From Skermania sp. ID1734 (lineage in GTDB: Bacteria > Actinomycetota > Actinomycetes > Mycobacteriales > Mycobacteriaceae), in assembly GCF_007489285.1 (NCBI RefSeq), contig NZ_VLIY01000012.1, positions 124,001-188,000 on the forward strand: a DNA stretch of 64,000 bases, read 5' to 3'. The position numbers were made by a program, and so were the translations under genes. The notes under the pieces were generated by a model. The model had not been told where the DNA came from, did not search any database, and saw only the letters and a list, made by a program, of their open reading frames with translations. This document shows, one piece after another, positions 7,830 to 16,181 of the stretch (within the stretch, counting starts at the first letter, position 1; each line of letters begins with the position of its first letter).

Positions 7830-9836
7830 TCAGGCGGTTGCCAGTGCGGCGGTTTCCACACGGGCGACGTTGGGTTTGGTGAACTGCTTGGCGGCGACCA
7901 CGGCGAGTGCGCCGGTGATGGTCCCGGCGGCCAGCGCGACCAGGAACCACACGAGGTTGCCGATGGCGAAGAACACGAACACTCCGCCGTGCGGTGCCTT
8001 GAGCGTGACGTCGAACGCCATGACCAGTGCGCCGGTAACGGCGCCGCCGGCCATCATGGATGGGATCACTCGCAGTGGGTCGGCGGCGGCGAACGGGATA
8101 GCGCCTTCGGAAATGAACGATGCGCCGAGCAGCCAAGCGGCCCTGCCATTTTCCCGCTCCGGCTCGGTGAACAGGCCGGGCCGAACTGTCGACGCGAGGG
8201 CCAGAGCCAGCGGCGGCACCATTCCCGCGGCCATCACCGCGGCCATGATGCGCAGCGACGCGGGGTCGGCCACGTTCAGTCCGGCCGTGGCGAATGCGTA
8301 GGCGGCCTTGTTGACCGGACCGCCGAGATCGAAGCACATCATCAGGCCGAGGATGATGCCGAGCACGATTACCGAACTGCCGGTTAGTCCGTTGAGCCAG
8401 TGCGTAAGGCTGTTGGTCACCCAGGCCAGCGGGCGACCGAGCAGCAGAAACATCAGCAGACCGACGACCAGCGAGGCGAACAGTGGAATGATCACCACCG
8501 GCATGAGGCCTCGCACCCATTGCGGCACAGCGATTCTGCTGATCCACAGTGCGGTGAAGCCGGCGATCAGACCGCCGACAATGCCCCCGATGAAGCCGCC
8601 TCCGACGAACACTGCCACCGCCCCTGCGGTGAATCCCGGTGCGATGCCGGGCCGGTCGGCGATGGCAAAGGAGATGTAGCCTGCCAATGCTGGTACGAGG
8701 AACGAAAAGGCAAGGGTTCCAAGCTCGAACAACACCGCACCGAGGTAGATCTTCAGCCCGCCGGCAGGCAGATTGGTCAGGGAGTTGGTGCTCGCGATGA
8801 GGTAACCGAGCGAATGTGACTGCCCGGTTGGGGTGTTCGCGATGTCGTAGCCGGCGAGCAGGAATCCGAGCGCGATCAGCAGACCGCCCGCGGCGACGAA
8901 CGGGATCATGTAACTGACGCCGGTGAGCAGGATCTGTCGGGTACGGGTGCCCCACCCGACGGTGGAGGCACGAGCCTCCGTCGCGGGTGCTACCTCGCCC
9001 TCTACGCGTGCGGTGGACGGATTGTCCGCTGCAGCAAGGGCTTCGGAGATCATCGTGTCGGGCTCGTTGATGGCCCGCTTGACGCCCGAGGCCACCACCG
9101 GTTTGCCAGCAAATCGTGCGCGGTCCTTGACCCCGACGTCGGTGGCGAAGATGACTGCGCCTGCATTTGCGATGGTCTGCGCCGCCAGCGGCGTGCTGCC
9201 CGAAGACCCCTGGGTCTCCACCTGCAACGCAACCCCGGCGCGTTTCGCGGCCGCGGTCAGGGCATCGGCAGCCATGTAGGTGTGCGCGATTCCGGTGGGG
9301 CAGGCGGTCACCGCGACGAGGGACTTCGCGGCCTCCTTGGGCGCGGCGGGCTTGGGCTGCGGCGCGGGCGCAGGCGCGGGCGCGGGATTGACCACATGAT
9401 CGACGAGGTCGACGATTTCCGCTGCGCTCGCGGCCGCCCGCAGCGACGCGACGAACTCTGGCCGGACCAGCGCGCGCGCCAGACTCGACAGCAGCTTCAT
9501 GTGCTCGGCGCCGCCGGATTCCGGTGCAGCAATGAGGAATACCAGGTCGGCGGGCCCGTCCGGCGCGCCGAAGTCGACTTTGGGCGCGAGCCGGGCGAAC
9601 CCGATCGTCGGGGTGTCGACATGCGGTGACCGACAGTGCGGAATAGCGATGCCGCCCGGAAGACCGGTGGCCGACTGTGCTTCCCGGGCCAAGGCTGCCT
9701 CGACCAGACCATCGCGGTCCGTCGCTCGCCCAGCGTCGGCGAGCTTCGTCGCCAGGCGGCCGATCACGGCGTTCTTGTCGGCGCCTGCATCGACGTCGAG
9801 CAAGACCAGGTCGGTGGTGATTATCGGGTCGGACAT
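7830..9836 (-). CDS. fruA: PTS fructose transporter subunit IIABC
   Basis: This 668-aa fused permease imports fructose and phosphorylates it at C1. Domain order: EIIA (residues 1-145; phospho-His H67 in GIAIPHCRS), an Ala/Pro linker (151-172, alternating PAPAPAP), EIIB (173-270; phospho-Cys C179 in TACPTGIAHTYMAA), then a multi-spanning EIIC from about 300 with the GSVIVLGIILGLMMCFDLGGPVNKAAY segment. The open frame extends to 10106, but ATG 9836 begins the EIIA fold and has GAGGTG upstream; the extra 90 residues are Arg-rich shadow sequence antisense to nothing useful. It lies between fruK and ptsH. Confidence 0.95.
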   Translation of the reverse strand: MSDPIITTDLVLLDVDAGADKNAVIGRLATKLADAGRATDRDGLVEAALAREAQSATGLPGGIAIPHCRSPHVDTPTIGFARLAPKVDFGAPDGPADLVFLIAAPESGGAEHMKLLSSLARALVRPEFVASLRAAASAAEIVDLVDHVVNPAPAPAPAPQPKPAAPKEAAKSLVAVTACPTGIAHTYMAADALTAAAKRAGVALQVETQGSSGSTPLAAQTIANAGAVIFATDVGVKDRARFAGKPVVASGVKRAINEPDTMISEALAAADNPSTARVEGEVAPATEARASTVGWGTRTRQILLTGVSYMIPFVAAGGLLIALGFLLAGYDIANTPTGQSHSLGYLIASTNSLTNLPAGGLKIYLGAVLFELGTLAFSFLVPALAGYISFAIADRPGIAPGFTAGAVAVFVGGGFIGGIVGGLIAGFTALWISRIAVPQWVRGLMPVVIIPLFASLVVGLLMFLLLGRPLAWVTNSLTHWLNGLTGSSVIVLGIILGLMMCFDLGGPVNKAAYAFATAGLNVADPASLRIMAAVMAAGMVPPLALALASTVRPGLFTEPERENGRAAWLLGASFISEGAIPFAAADPLRVIPSMMAGGAVTGALVMAFDVTLKAPHGGVFVFFAIGNLVWFLVALAAGTITGALAVVAAKQFTKPNVARVETAALATA

Positions 9837-9859
9837 GCGAGCACCTCGTCGCGGGTTGA

Positions 9860-10843
9860 TCAGGAATGTGTGGGATGTGAAATCAGGGAAAGCGGTGCGA
9901 CGCGGACGGCGTCGGGGTCGATCTGCGCCGGTGAGGGAAGCGCCGAACCCGGCAGTGCCGCCGCCGCGCTGCCGTAAGCGACAGCCATCCGCAGGCACTC
10001 CGCCATGTCGGCGCCCGCGATGTGAGCCCGTAGATAGCCTGCCAGCGAGGAGTCGCCGGCCCCGACGGTGCTGCGCGCCACGATCGGCGGCGGCGTCGCC
10101 AGCCAACTTCCGGAGCGGTCGACCAGTACGGCCCCCGCAGCGCCGAGCGTGGCAAGCACCGTGCGTGCCCCCCGTTCGATCAACTCACCGGCAGCCGCAA
10201 CGACCGGCTCCGGATCACCGTGGGCCACGGCGTCTTCGAAGGTGCTGGCATTGCTGCCGACAAGCCCGGCGAGCTCTTCCGCGTTGGGCTTGATCAGATC
10301 TGGAGCGTATCGGTCGAAAGCGGCGGCGAGCGCGGACAACGGTGCCTCGGAGGTGTCGACAGCAACCCGGCAGTCCATGGTTGCCAGCAGTGCGACGACC
10401 TCGGCATACCAGGAGTCGGGAACGCCGGGCGGCAGGGAGCCGGAGAGCACGACCCAACTCGCTCGTTCCGCGTGCTCGAGAACAGCGGCGGTCAGCGCCT
10501 GCAATGTCTGTGCATGCAATGCCGCGCCCGGCTCGTTGAGTTTCGTCGTGGTTCCACCAGTTTCGGTGATGGTGATGTTGCTGCGCACGGCGCCGGCGGT
10601 CGGAACACAAACAAACGCAACCTCGGCGTCACGCAGGGCGGTCACTATCGGGTCGGTGGCGATCGCCGGCAACAACGCAACGGTGTCGACGCCGGCCAGC
10701 GTGAGAGCGCGAGCGACATTGACACCCTTCCCGCCCGGTTCCGTCGACACGGACCGCACCCGGTGGACCGCGCCACGAACAAGCGGGCTGTCGAGGGTAA
10801 CCGTGCGATCTATGCTCGGGTTCGGTGTGACGGTGAGAATCAT
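9860..10843 (-). CDS. fruK: 1-phosphofructokinase
   Basis: This 327-aa PfkB-family kinase converts fructose 1-phosphate, made by the PTS, to fructose 1,6-bisphosphate. It starts with the MILTVTPNPSID signature of the FruK/LacC branch, has the substrate-binding EPGGKGVNVARAL (35-47) and ends with the nucleotide/catalytic motif STVGAGDSS (258-266; base D264). Its start overlaps the fruR stop by 4 bp and fruA follows 23 bp later, so fruR-fruK-fruA-ptsH is one operon. Confidence 0.95.
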   Translation of the reverse strand: MILTVTPNPSIDRTVTLDSPLVRGAVHRVRSVSTEPGGKGVNVARALTLAGVDTVALLPAIATDPIVTALRDAEVAFVCVPTAGAVRSNITITETGGTTTKLNEPGAALHAQTLQALTAAVLEHAERASWVVLSGSLPPGVPDSWYAEVVALLATMDCRVAVDTSEAPLSALAAAFDRYAPDLIKPNAEELAGLVGSNASTFEDAVAHGDPEPVVAAAGELIERGARTVLATLGAAGAVLVDRSGSWLATPPPIVARSTVGAGDSSLAGYLRAHIAGADMAECLRMAVAYGSAAAALPGSALPSPAQIDPDAVRVAPLSLISHPTHS

Positions 10844-11607
10844 GCGCGCACCACCTCGACGCCGGATCCGATCAACTGGTCACGGTCGGCGTCGGTGACC
10901 TCCAAGTCGGTAATCAACACGTCGACGTCGCCGATCGAGGCAAAGCTGACGAAGTCCTCCCGACCGACTTTCGAGGAGTCCGCAAGGACCACAACGTAAT
11001 TAGCGCACCGGACCATTGCTCGCTTGACAGCGGCCTCGTCGCCGTCCGGGGTCGACAGCCCATGGCGCAGGCTGATCGCGTTCGTGCCGATGAACGCCAC
11101 GTCGACGCGCAGCGTGTTGAGCACCCGCAGCGCTTGATCGCCGACGACGGCCTGCGTGAGGCCACGAACCCGGCCGCCGAGCATCTGCAGCGAGACCGAC
11201 CGCACGCCGGCCAGTCGCGCGGCAACCGGGATGGAATTGGTCACCACGGTCATCTCTCGATCCGTCGGTAGTTTGGCGGCCATCCGTGCGGTAGTGGTGC
11301 CCGCGTCGATCAGCACACTGGCTCCGCTCGGCGGCAGATAGTCGATGGCCGCCGCGGCGATCGAGTCTTTGTACTCCGCGCGGGTGGACTCCCGCTCACC
11401 GACCGCAGACTCCACGAGGCGCAGCGCCCGGACCGGGACGGCGCCGCCGTGCACGCGCCGGAGGACACCGGCCTTGTCGAGGATGGCCAGATCGCGGCGG
11501 ATCGTCTCGGTGGTGACGTCGTAGACCTCGGCCAGTTCGGTCACCGAAGCGCGACCTTGTGCGATCACGTGCGAGGCAATCGCTTGTTGACGCTCTTCCG
11601 CGTACAT
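10840..11607 (-). CDS. fruR: DeoR-family repressor of the fructose PTS
   Basis: This 255-aa regulator has an N-terminal DeoR winged helix-turn-helix (residues 6-57, with VTELAEVYDVTTETIRRDLAIL and RVHGGAV) and a C-terminal DeoRC sugar-phosphate sensor related to ribose-5-phosphate isomerase (DAGTTTARMAAKLP, GTNAISLRHGL). It is the first gene of the fructose operon and is divergent from ptsI. A perfect inverted repeat in the shared promoter region is the likely operator. Fructose 1-phosphate or fructose 1,6-bisphosphate is the expected inducer by family analogy. The start ATG has GGAG 5-6 nt upstream. Confidence 0.9.
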   Translation of the reverse strand: MYAEERQQAIASHVIAQGRASVTELAEVYDVTTETIRRDLAILDKAGVLRRVHGGAVPVRALRLVESAVGERESTRAEYKDSIAAAAIDYLPPSGASVLIDAGTTTARMAAKLPTDREMTVVTNSIPVAARLAGVRSVSLQMLGGRVRGLTQAVVGDQALRVLNTLRVDVAFIGTNAISLRHGLSTPDGDEAAVKRAMVRCANYVVVLADSSKVGREDFVSFASIGDVDVLITDLEVTDADRDQLIGSGVEVVRA

Positions 11608-11668
11608 GACGCTCCATGTGGGATCGGGACTGCTTCATATTGGTTATATGTTGGTTTACTACCGTTTG

Positions 11669-11698
11669 TGTTGACTTGTCAACATTTGGCTGTAATCT
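11669..11698 (+). promoter_or_regulatory. ptsI promoter with overlapping FruR operator
   Basis: TGTTGAC-TT-GTCAACA (11669-11684) is a perfect inverted repeat. The -35 hexamer TTGACT (11671-11676) lies inside it. A 16-bp spacer leads to -10 TAATCT (11693-11698), and the ptsI ATG is at 11706, only 7 nt after the -10, which predicts a leaderless mRNA. Repressor bound here would block RNA polymerase. The AT-rich DNA on the fruR side (11636-11666, with two TTGGTT copies) may hold a second site and the fruR promoter. Confidence 0.75.
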
Positions 11699-11705
11699 GA
11701 TTCAC

Positions 11706-13406
11706 ATGACAGCGCTTTCTCCGTCTACGTCACTCCCGCCGCAAACGCGGGTCCTCTCGGGTGTTCCGGTGGTTGCAGGTGTTGCATACGCGCCGGTCAT
11801 CCGGCCGGGACGAATCCCGGACGCGAGCCGCTTTCAGGGCGCAACGGACATCCCCGAACCCGAGCGCCCGGCGGAGACCGAGCGATTCCGGTCCGCAGCG
11901 TCGACCGTGGCGCGGCGGCTGCTCGATCGAGCGGCGCACGCGACCGGGGCGGCGGCCGAGGTGCTGTCGGCGACGGCGACCCTGGCTCAGGACCGGGCCT
12001 GGCTGACCGCGGCCGAAAAGCGGATTGCCGACGGCGATCCGGCCGAACGCGCCACCGTCGAGGCGGTCGCGCAGTTCGTTGAGCTGTTCAGCCAACTCGG
12101 CGGCCTCATGGCGGAGCGGGTGACAGACTTGCGCGACATCCGCGACCGGGTCGTCGCGGAGCTTGCCGGACTACCCGAACCGGGTGTGCCGCGCCCCTCG
12201 TCCCCATCGATACTGTGCGCCGAGGATCTAGCGCCTGCCGACACGGCTGGCTTGGACCCGGAAGTCATTGTCGGACTTGCCACCACCCTGGGCGGACCCA
12301 CCAGCCACACGGCGATCATCGCGCGCCAACTGGGCATTCCGTGCGTCGTTGCCGTAGCCGGGCTGGACGAGGTCGCCGTGGGCACGATGGTCCTCATCGA
12401 CGGCGGGCAGGGCACGGTGTCGGTCGAGCCGGATGCTGCCGAGGCAGCTCGCGCGACCGAGCGTGCGCAGCACGATGCCCGGTTGTTGGCCAACTGGGCC
12501 GGTCCGGGCGCGACCGCGGACGGCCACCGGGTCGCTGTGCTGGCGAACGTGCAGGATGGCGCCGCGGCGCAGGCCGCCCGGCAAACACCGGCGGAGGGCG
12601 TGGGCCTGTTTCGCACCGAACTGTGCTTTCTGAACCGAGATGCCGAGCCGAGCGTCGATGAACAGGCGAAAATCTATGCCGAGGTACTGCGGGCGTTTTC
12701 GGGCCGCAAGGTGGTCATCAGGACACTCGATGCCGGATCGGACAAGCCGCTGAAGTTCGTCGGACACCCTGATGAGGCCAATCCGGCCCTGGGCGTGCGC
12801 GGCGTGCGTATTGCGGCCGGCAATCCGGAACTGCTCGAGCGCCAGTTGGAAGCTATCGCCGCCGCGGCCGACCAGACGGCCGCGCGTCCCTGGGTGATGG
12901 CCCCCATGATCGCGACGGCCGAGGAAGCGGAAAGGTTTGGCGCACTGACCCGTTCGTATGGGCTGACGCCGGGCGTGATGATCGAGATTCCGGCCGCGGC
13001 ACTGCTTGCCGATCGAATCCTCGCCCACGTCGACTTCGTTTCGATCGGCACCAACGACCTCGCCCAGTACACGATGGCCGCCGATCGCATGTCGGCGGAA
13101 TTGGCGGCGCTCACCGACCCGTGGCAGCCAGCGGTGCTTGCCTTGGTCTCGATGACCGCGAAAGCCGGTGCCGCGGTGGGTAAGCCGGTGGGGGTTTGCG
13201 GTGAGGCCGCGGCCGATCCGCTGCTCGCGTGTGTCCTGACCGGCTTGGGTGTCACCTCGCTGTCCTGCGCGGCGGCCGCCGTCACCGGTGTCGGCGCGAA
13301 GATCGCCACCGTCACTCTGCAGCAATGCCGCGACGCCGCCGATGCCGTGTTGGGGACCGCAACGGCAGCTGAGGCCCGCGATGCCGCGCGGGCCGTTCTC
13401 GGCTAA
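11706..13406 (+). CDS. ptsI: phosphoenolpyruvate-protein phosphotransferase (PTS enzyme I)
   Basis: This 566-aa enzyme autophosphorylates from PEP and passes the phosphate to HPr. The phospho-His is H201 in GGPTSHTAIIARQLGIP. The C-terminal PEP-binding barrel shows EGVGLFRTELCFLNR, GGSDKPL-type ligand loops (RTLDAGSDKPLKF), GVRGVR and VSIGTNDLAQYTMAADR, and the active-site Cys region GVCGEAAADP. ATG 11706 is chosen over the upstream frame because the promoter -10 is 7 nt away and the extra residues are not family-like. It is divergent from fruR, so the whole PTS is controlled from one intergenic region. Confidence 0.96.
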   Translation: MTALSPSTSLPPQTRVLSGVPVVAGVAYAPVIRPGRIPDASRFQGATDIPEPERPAETERFRSAASTVARRLLDRAAHATGAAAEVLSATATLAQDRAWLTAAEKRIADGDPAERATVEAVAQFVELFSQLGGLMAERVTDLRDIRDRVVAELAGLPEPGVPRPSSPSILCAEDLAPADTAGLDPEVIVGLATTLGGPTSHTAIIARQLGIPCVVAVAGLDEVAVGTMVLIDGGQGTVSVEPDAAEAARATERAQHDARLLANWAGPGATADGHRVAVLANVQDGAAAQAARQTPAEGVGLFRTELCFLNRDAEPSVDEQAKIYAEVLRAFSGRKVVIRTLDAGSDKPLKFVGHPDEANPALGVRGVRIAAGNPELLERQLEAIAAAADQTAARPWVMAPMIATAEEAERFGALTRSYGLTPGVMIEIPAAALLADRILAHVDFVSIGTNDLAQYTMAADRMSAELAALTDPWQPAVLALVSMTAKAGAAVGKPVGVCGEAAADPLLACVLTGLGVTSLSCAAAAVTGVGAKIATVTLQQCRDAADAVLGTATAAEARDAARAVLG

Positions 13407-13412
13407 GGCGTC

Positions 13413-14582
13413 TCAGAGCCGGGCAAGCCGGCGGACTGCTTCGGTCAATACGTGCTCCTGCTTGCAAAACGCGAATCGCACCAACGACTTCCACGGACCA
13501 GGGTTGTCTGTGAAGACGCTGACCGGTACCGCGGCGACGCCAATGTGCTGAGGTAGCCAGCGGCAGAATTCGAGCCCGTCGGCGCTCGCGGCAACGATGT
13601 CGGCGCACAGGAAATACGTTCCGTCGCTGCGGTGTACGTCGAGGCCATGGCCGCGCAACGCGGCGGTGAGCAAATCCCGATTGGCCTGCAATTGCTTGCG
13701 GCTGTCCGCAATCCACTGCTGCTCATTGTCGAGCGCATACGCGACAGCCGGTTGAAACGGCCCACCCGCAACAAAAGTCATGAACTGCTTGGCCGTGCGA
13801 ACCGCGGCGATCAGGTCTGCGGGCCCCAGCGCCCAGCCGGTCTTCCAGCCGGTGACACTGAAAGTCTTTGCGGCACTGGAGACGACGATCGTGCGCTCGA
13901 ACATCCCAGGGAGCATGGACACGGAGTGATGTTGGTGGCCGTCGAATACCAGATGTTCGTAGACCTCGTCACTGAGCACCACCAGGTCGTGCTCGATCGC
14001 CAGCGCGGCGACGGTTTCGATGTCGGTCGCACTCAGCACCGCGCCGGTCGGGTTGTGTGGCGAATTGAGCACCAACATCCGGGTGCGTGGTGTGATCGCG
14101 GCCCGCAGGCTGTCGTGGTCGAGCGCGAACCCGTCGCCGTCGCGAACCAGTCGTGCGGTGCGGCGCTGGGCGCCGGCCATCGCGACGGCAGCGGCATAGG
14201 AGTCGTAGTACGGCTCGATGAGCACCACCTCGTCGCCGGCTTCGACCAGCCCGAGCAGGGCGGCGCTGATCGCCTCGGTGGCGCCGACGGTGACCAGCAC
14301 CTGCGAATCGGGGTCGTACTCGCGGCCGTAGCGCCGGGCCCGATCGCGGGAGATCGCCTCCCGCAGCACCGGCATGCCCGAACCGGGCGGGTACTGGTTG
14401 AGACCGTCGGCAATCGCCTGCCGCGCGACCTCCAACATCTGCGCCGGACCGTCGGTGTCCGGGAAGCCCTGGCCCAGGTTCACCGCATTGTGGGCGACGG
14501 CGAGTTCGGTCATCTCCGCGAAGATCGTCGAAGCGAACGGCCGCAGGCGAGCGACCGTGCGTTCGGCGTCTCCGGTGCCCAT
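13413..14582 (-). CDS. class I/II pyridoxal-phosphate aminotransferase (DapC-like)
   Basis: This 389-aa fold-type I aminotransferase starts with NLGQGFPDTDGP and has the PLP-Lys in SSAAKTFSVTGWKTGWALG, plus NSPHNPTG, which positions the ring-binding Asn. The closest named relatives I recall are M. tuberculosis Rv0858c (annotated DapC, N-succinyldiaminopimelate aminotransferase) and the methionine/kynurenine aminotransferases of the YbdL/KAT group. Substrate choice between lysine biosynthesis and a side route cannot be settled from sequence. It is convergent with ptsI (6-bp gap) and divergent from the carboxymuconolactone-decarboxylase-like gene. Confidence 0.9.
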   Translation of the reverse strand: MGTGDAERTVARLRPFASTIFAEMTELAVAHNAVNLGQGFPDTDGPAQMLEVARQAIADGLNQYPPGSGMPVLREAISRDRARRYGREYDPDSQVLVTVGATEAISAALLGLVEAGDEVVLIEPYYDSYAAAVAMAGAQRRTARLVRDGDGFALDHDSLRAAITPRTRMLVLNSPHNPTGAVLSATDIETVAALAIEHDLVVLSDEVYEHLVFDGHQHHSVSMLPGMFERTIVVSSAAKTFSVTGWKTGWALGPADLIAAVRTAKQFMTFVAGGPFQPAVAYALDNEQQWIADSRKQLQANRDLLTAALRGHGLDVHRSDGTYFLCADIVAASADGLEFCRWLPQHIGVAAVPVSVFTDNPGPWKSLVRFAFCKQEHVLTEAVRRLARL

Positions 14583-14605
14583 GGTGATCGAACATACCCA
14601 CTACG

Positions 14606-14632
14606 CGTCACGTTTGCGGGCGCTGTCTCGTC
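14606..14632 (+). promoter_or_regulatory. candidate ECF41-dependent promoter
   Basis: CGTCACG (14606-14612), 16 bp, then CGTC (14629-14632). The ECF41 promoter consensus I recall is TGTCACA in the -35 and CGTC in the -10, so this is a close match. It lies 38 bp before the start of the carboxymuconolactone-decarboxylase-like gene, the usual ECF41 partner. A perfect TGTCACA also occurs at 14649-14655, but it is too close to the ATG to serve as its -35 and has no CGTC at the right distance upstream of the gene. Confidence 0.6.
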
Positions 14633-14670
14633 TCCAAAGCAAGCAGGTTGTCACAGAAAAGGAGCTAACA

Positions 14671-15252
14671 ATGACCCGCATACCCGCCGTCACCCCGCAG
14701 GAGGCCTCCCCACTGGTCCGGGTCGGCTACTGGTTCGCCAACCGTCGATACGCGCAGGTGCCCGAACCGTTCGCGGTGTTGGCGCACCACCCCAAGTTGT
14801 TCATGGCGTCGGCCCGCCATGAACTGGCCGTGGAGAAGGGCTCGAAGCAACTGCCCGCGAACGTGCGCGAGATTGCCGTTTACCGGGTTGCGTGGACCGT
14901 TGGCTGCAGTTGGTGTGTGGACTTCGGCACCATGCTGCAGCGCCTGGACGGACTGGACACCGAGCGGCTCACCGAGATCGCCGACTACCGGACGTCGCCG
15001 CGCTACAGCGAGGACGAACGCGCCGCCATCGCCTACGCCGACGCGATGACCGCCACCCCGATCGAGGTGACGGACGAGCAGGTGGCCGACCTCGAGCGCC
15101 GCTTCGGCAAGGCGGGCGTGGTCGAGCTGACCTACCACATCGCGCTGGAAAACATGCGCGCCCGGTCGAACGCTGCGCTCGGCATCACCGAGCAGGGCTT
15201 CAGCACGGATGCGTGCCGAGTTCCCTGGGCAACTGACGTCAAGCCAGCTTGA
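14671..15252 (+). CDS. carboxymuconolactone decarboxylase / AhpD-like family protein
   Basis: This 193-aa protein has the CMD/AhpD fold signature: a helix ending in GCSWCVDFG with a CxxC pair (C79, C82), preceded by LPANVREIAVYRVAW and followed by a second helical repeat. CxxC members act as peroxide-linked thiol oxidoreductases (AhpD type). The start has an ideal AAAAGGAG. It is convergent with an ECF41 sigma factor gene, overlapping by 14 bp at the 3' ends, the standard ECF41 neighbourhood (linked COE genes: carboxymuconolactone decarboxylase, oxidoreductase, epimerase). Probably the main target of that sigma factor. Confidence 0.9.
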   Translation: MTRIPAVTPQEASPLVRVGYWFANRRYAQVPEPFAVLAHHPKLFMASARHELAVEKGSKQLPANVREIAVYRVAWTVGCSWCVDFGTMLQRLDGLDTERLTEIADYRTSPRYSEDERAAIAYADAMTATPIEVTDEQVADLERRFGKAGVVELTYHIALENMRARSNAALGITEQGFSTDACRVPWATDVKPA

Positions 15253-16144
15253 GCCCATGCAACTTTGCCGGGTTGGCAATGTCGAAGGCGCCGACCACCT
15301 TTCCGTCGCGCACGCTCAACGCCATGACGCGCGGCGCCATCGGCGGGTGGTCCGCGTCACCAGGTGAACCAGGCGTGTAGAAGCCGAGTTGCCCGTTGAC
15401 ACGCACCGGCACGTACTCCTGCAGTCGGTCCTCGCCATACTTTCGGATAAGGCCAAGCAGGAAGCGGGCGATCTTGTCCGCGCCGTGCACGACGTTCACG
15501 GCAGTGCGGGTGGTACCACCTGCATCGCCGATCATGACCGCGTCCGGGTCCAGCGCCGCCACGACCGCGTTGATGTCGCCGTTTGCCATGGCCGTCATGA
15601 GCGCGGCGATGGCCTGCTCGTGTTCGGCGGCGTCGACGGGCGGCGGCGTGCTCGCTACTGTCCGGCGTGCACGCGAGGCGAGCTGTCGTGCCGATTGCAC
15701 TGAGATGTCGAGTATTTGGGCGATCTCGTCGAACGGCACGTCGAATGCGTCGTGTAGCACGAACGCGACTCGCTGTGGGGGAGAGAGGCTGTCGAGCACG
15801 ACCATGGCGGCGAACCGACTATCCTCCTGCTGCACAACAGAATCGAGCGGGTCGGGAGTGGGCGGTCCGGTGAGTGGAGTGACAAACGGTTCCGGGAGCC
15901 ATTGACCGACATAGCTTTCCCTGCGGACCGCTGCCGACCGTAACCGGTCCAGGCAAATCCGTCCGACCACCGTGGTGAGCCACGCCCGCAGATCCCGGAT
16001 TTCCTCTGCCGCCGAGTTCGACAGGCGCAGCCACGCTTCCTGGACGGCGTCCTCGGCGTCGGTCACGCTTCCGGTCAATCGATAGCCAACGGCGAGCAGG
16101 TGTGGTCGGTGTGTTTCGAAGTCTTCCGCGACGATCGCCACCAT
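15239..16144 (-). CDS. ECF41-family RNA polymerase sigma factor (SigJ-like)
   Basis: This 301-aa protein has sigma-2 (residues 9-75), sigma-4 (about 110-165, with DEIAQILDISVQSARQLASRAR) and a C-terminal SnoaL-like domain (175-300). ECF41 hallmarks are present: WLPEP in the linker between sigma-2 and sigma-4, a DAGG variant of the DGGG motif (GDAGGTTR), and NPAKL near the C-terminus (family NPDKL). In this family the fused SnoaL domain replaces an anti-sigma factor and modulates activity. Start ATG 16144 is used; an in-frame start a few codons later is possible. The signal sensed is unknown. Confidence 0.92.
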   Translation of the reverse strand: MVAIVAEDFETHRPHLLAVGYRLTGSVTDAEDAVQEAWLRLSNSAAEEIRDLRAWLTTVVGRICLDRLRSAAVRRESYVGQWLPEPFVTPLTGPPTPDPLDSVVQQEDSRFAAMVVLDSLSPPQRVAFVLHDAFDVPFDEIAQILDISVQSARQLASRARRTVASTPPPVDAAEHEQAIAALMTAMANGDINAVVAALDPDAVMIGDAGGTTRTAVNVVHGADKIARFLLGLIRKYGEDRLQEYVPVRVNGQLGFYTPGSPGDADHPPMAPRVMALSVRDGKVVGAFDIANPAKLHGLKLA

Positions 16145-16181
16145 GGTCGGAAATTCTACGTTTGCGCGCGAAGATGGACGT

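Noticed and set aside
9837-10106. N-terminal extension of fruA
   Set aside because: The extra 90 residues are Arg-rich, overlap the end of fruK, and precede a normal EIIA start at ATG 9836 with a ribosome-binding site.
14649-14655. Perfect TGTCACA before the CMD gene as the ECF41 -35
   Set aside because: It lies 15 bp from the ATG, so the matching -10 would fall in or after the start codon; the upstream CGTCACG-N16-CGTC fits better.
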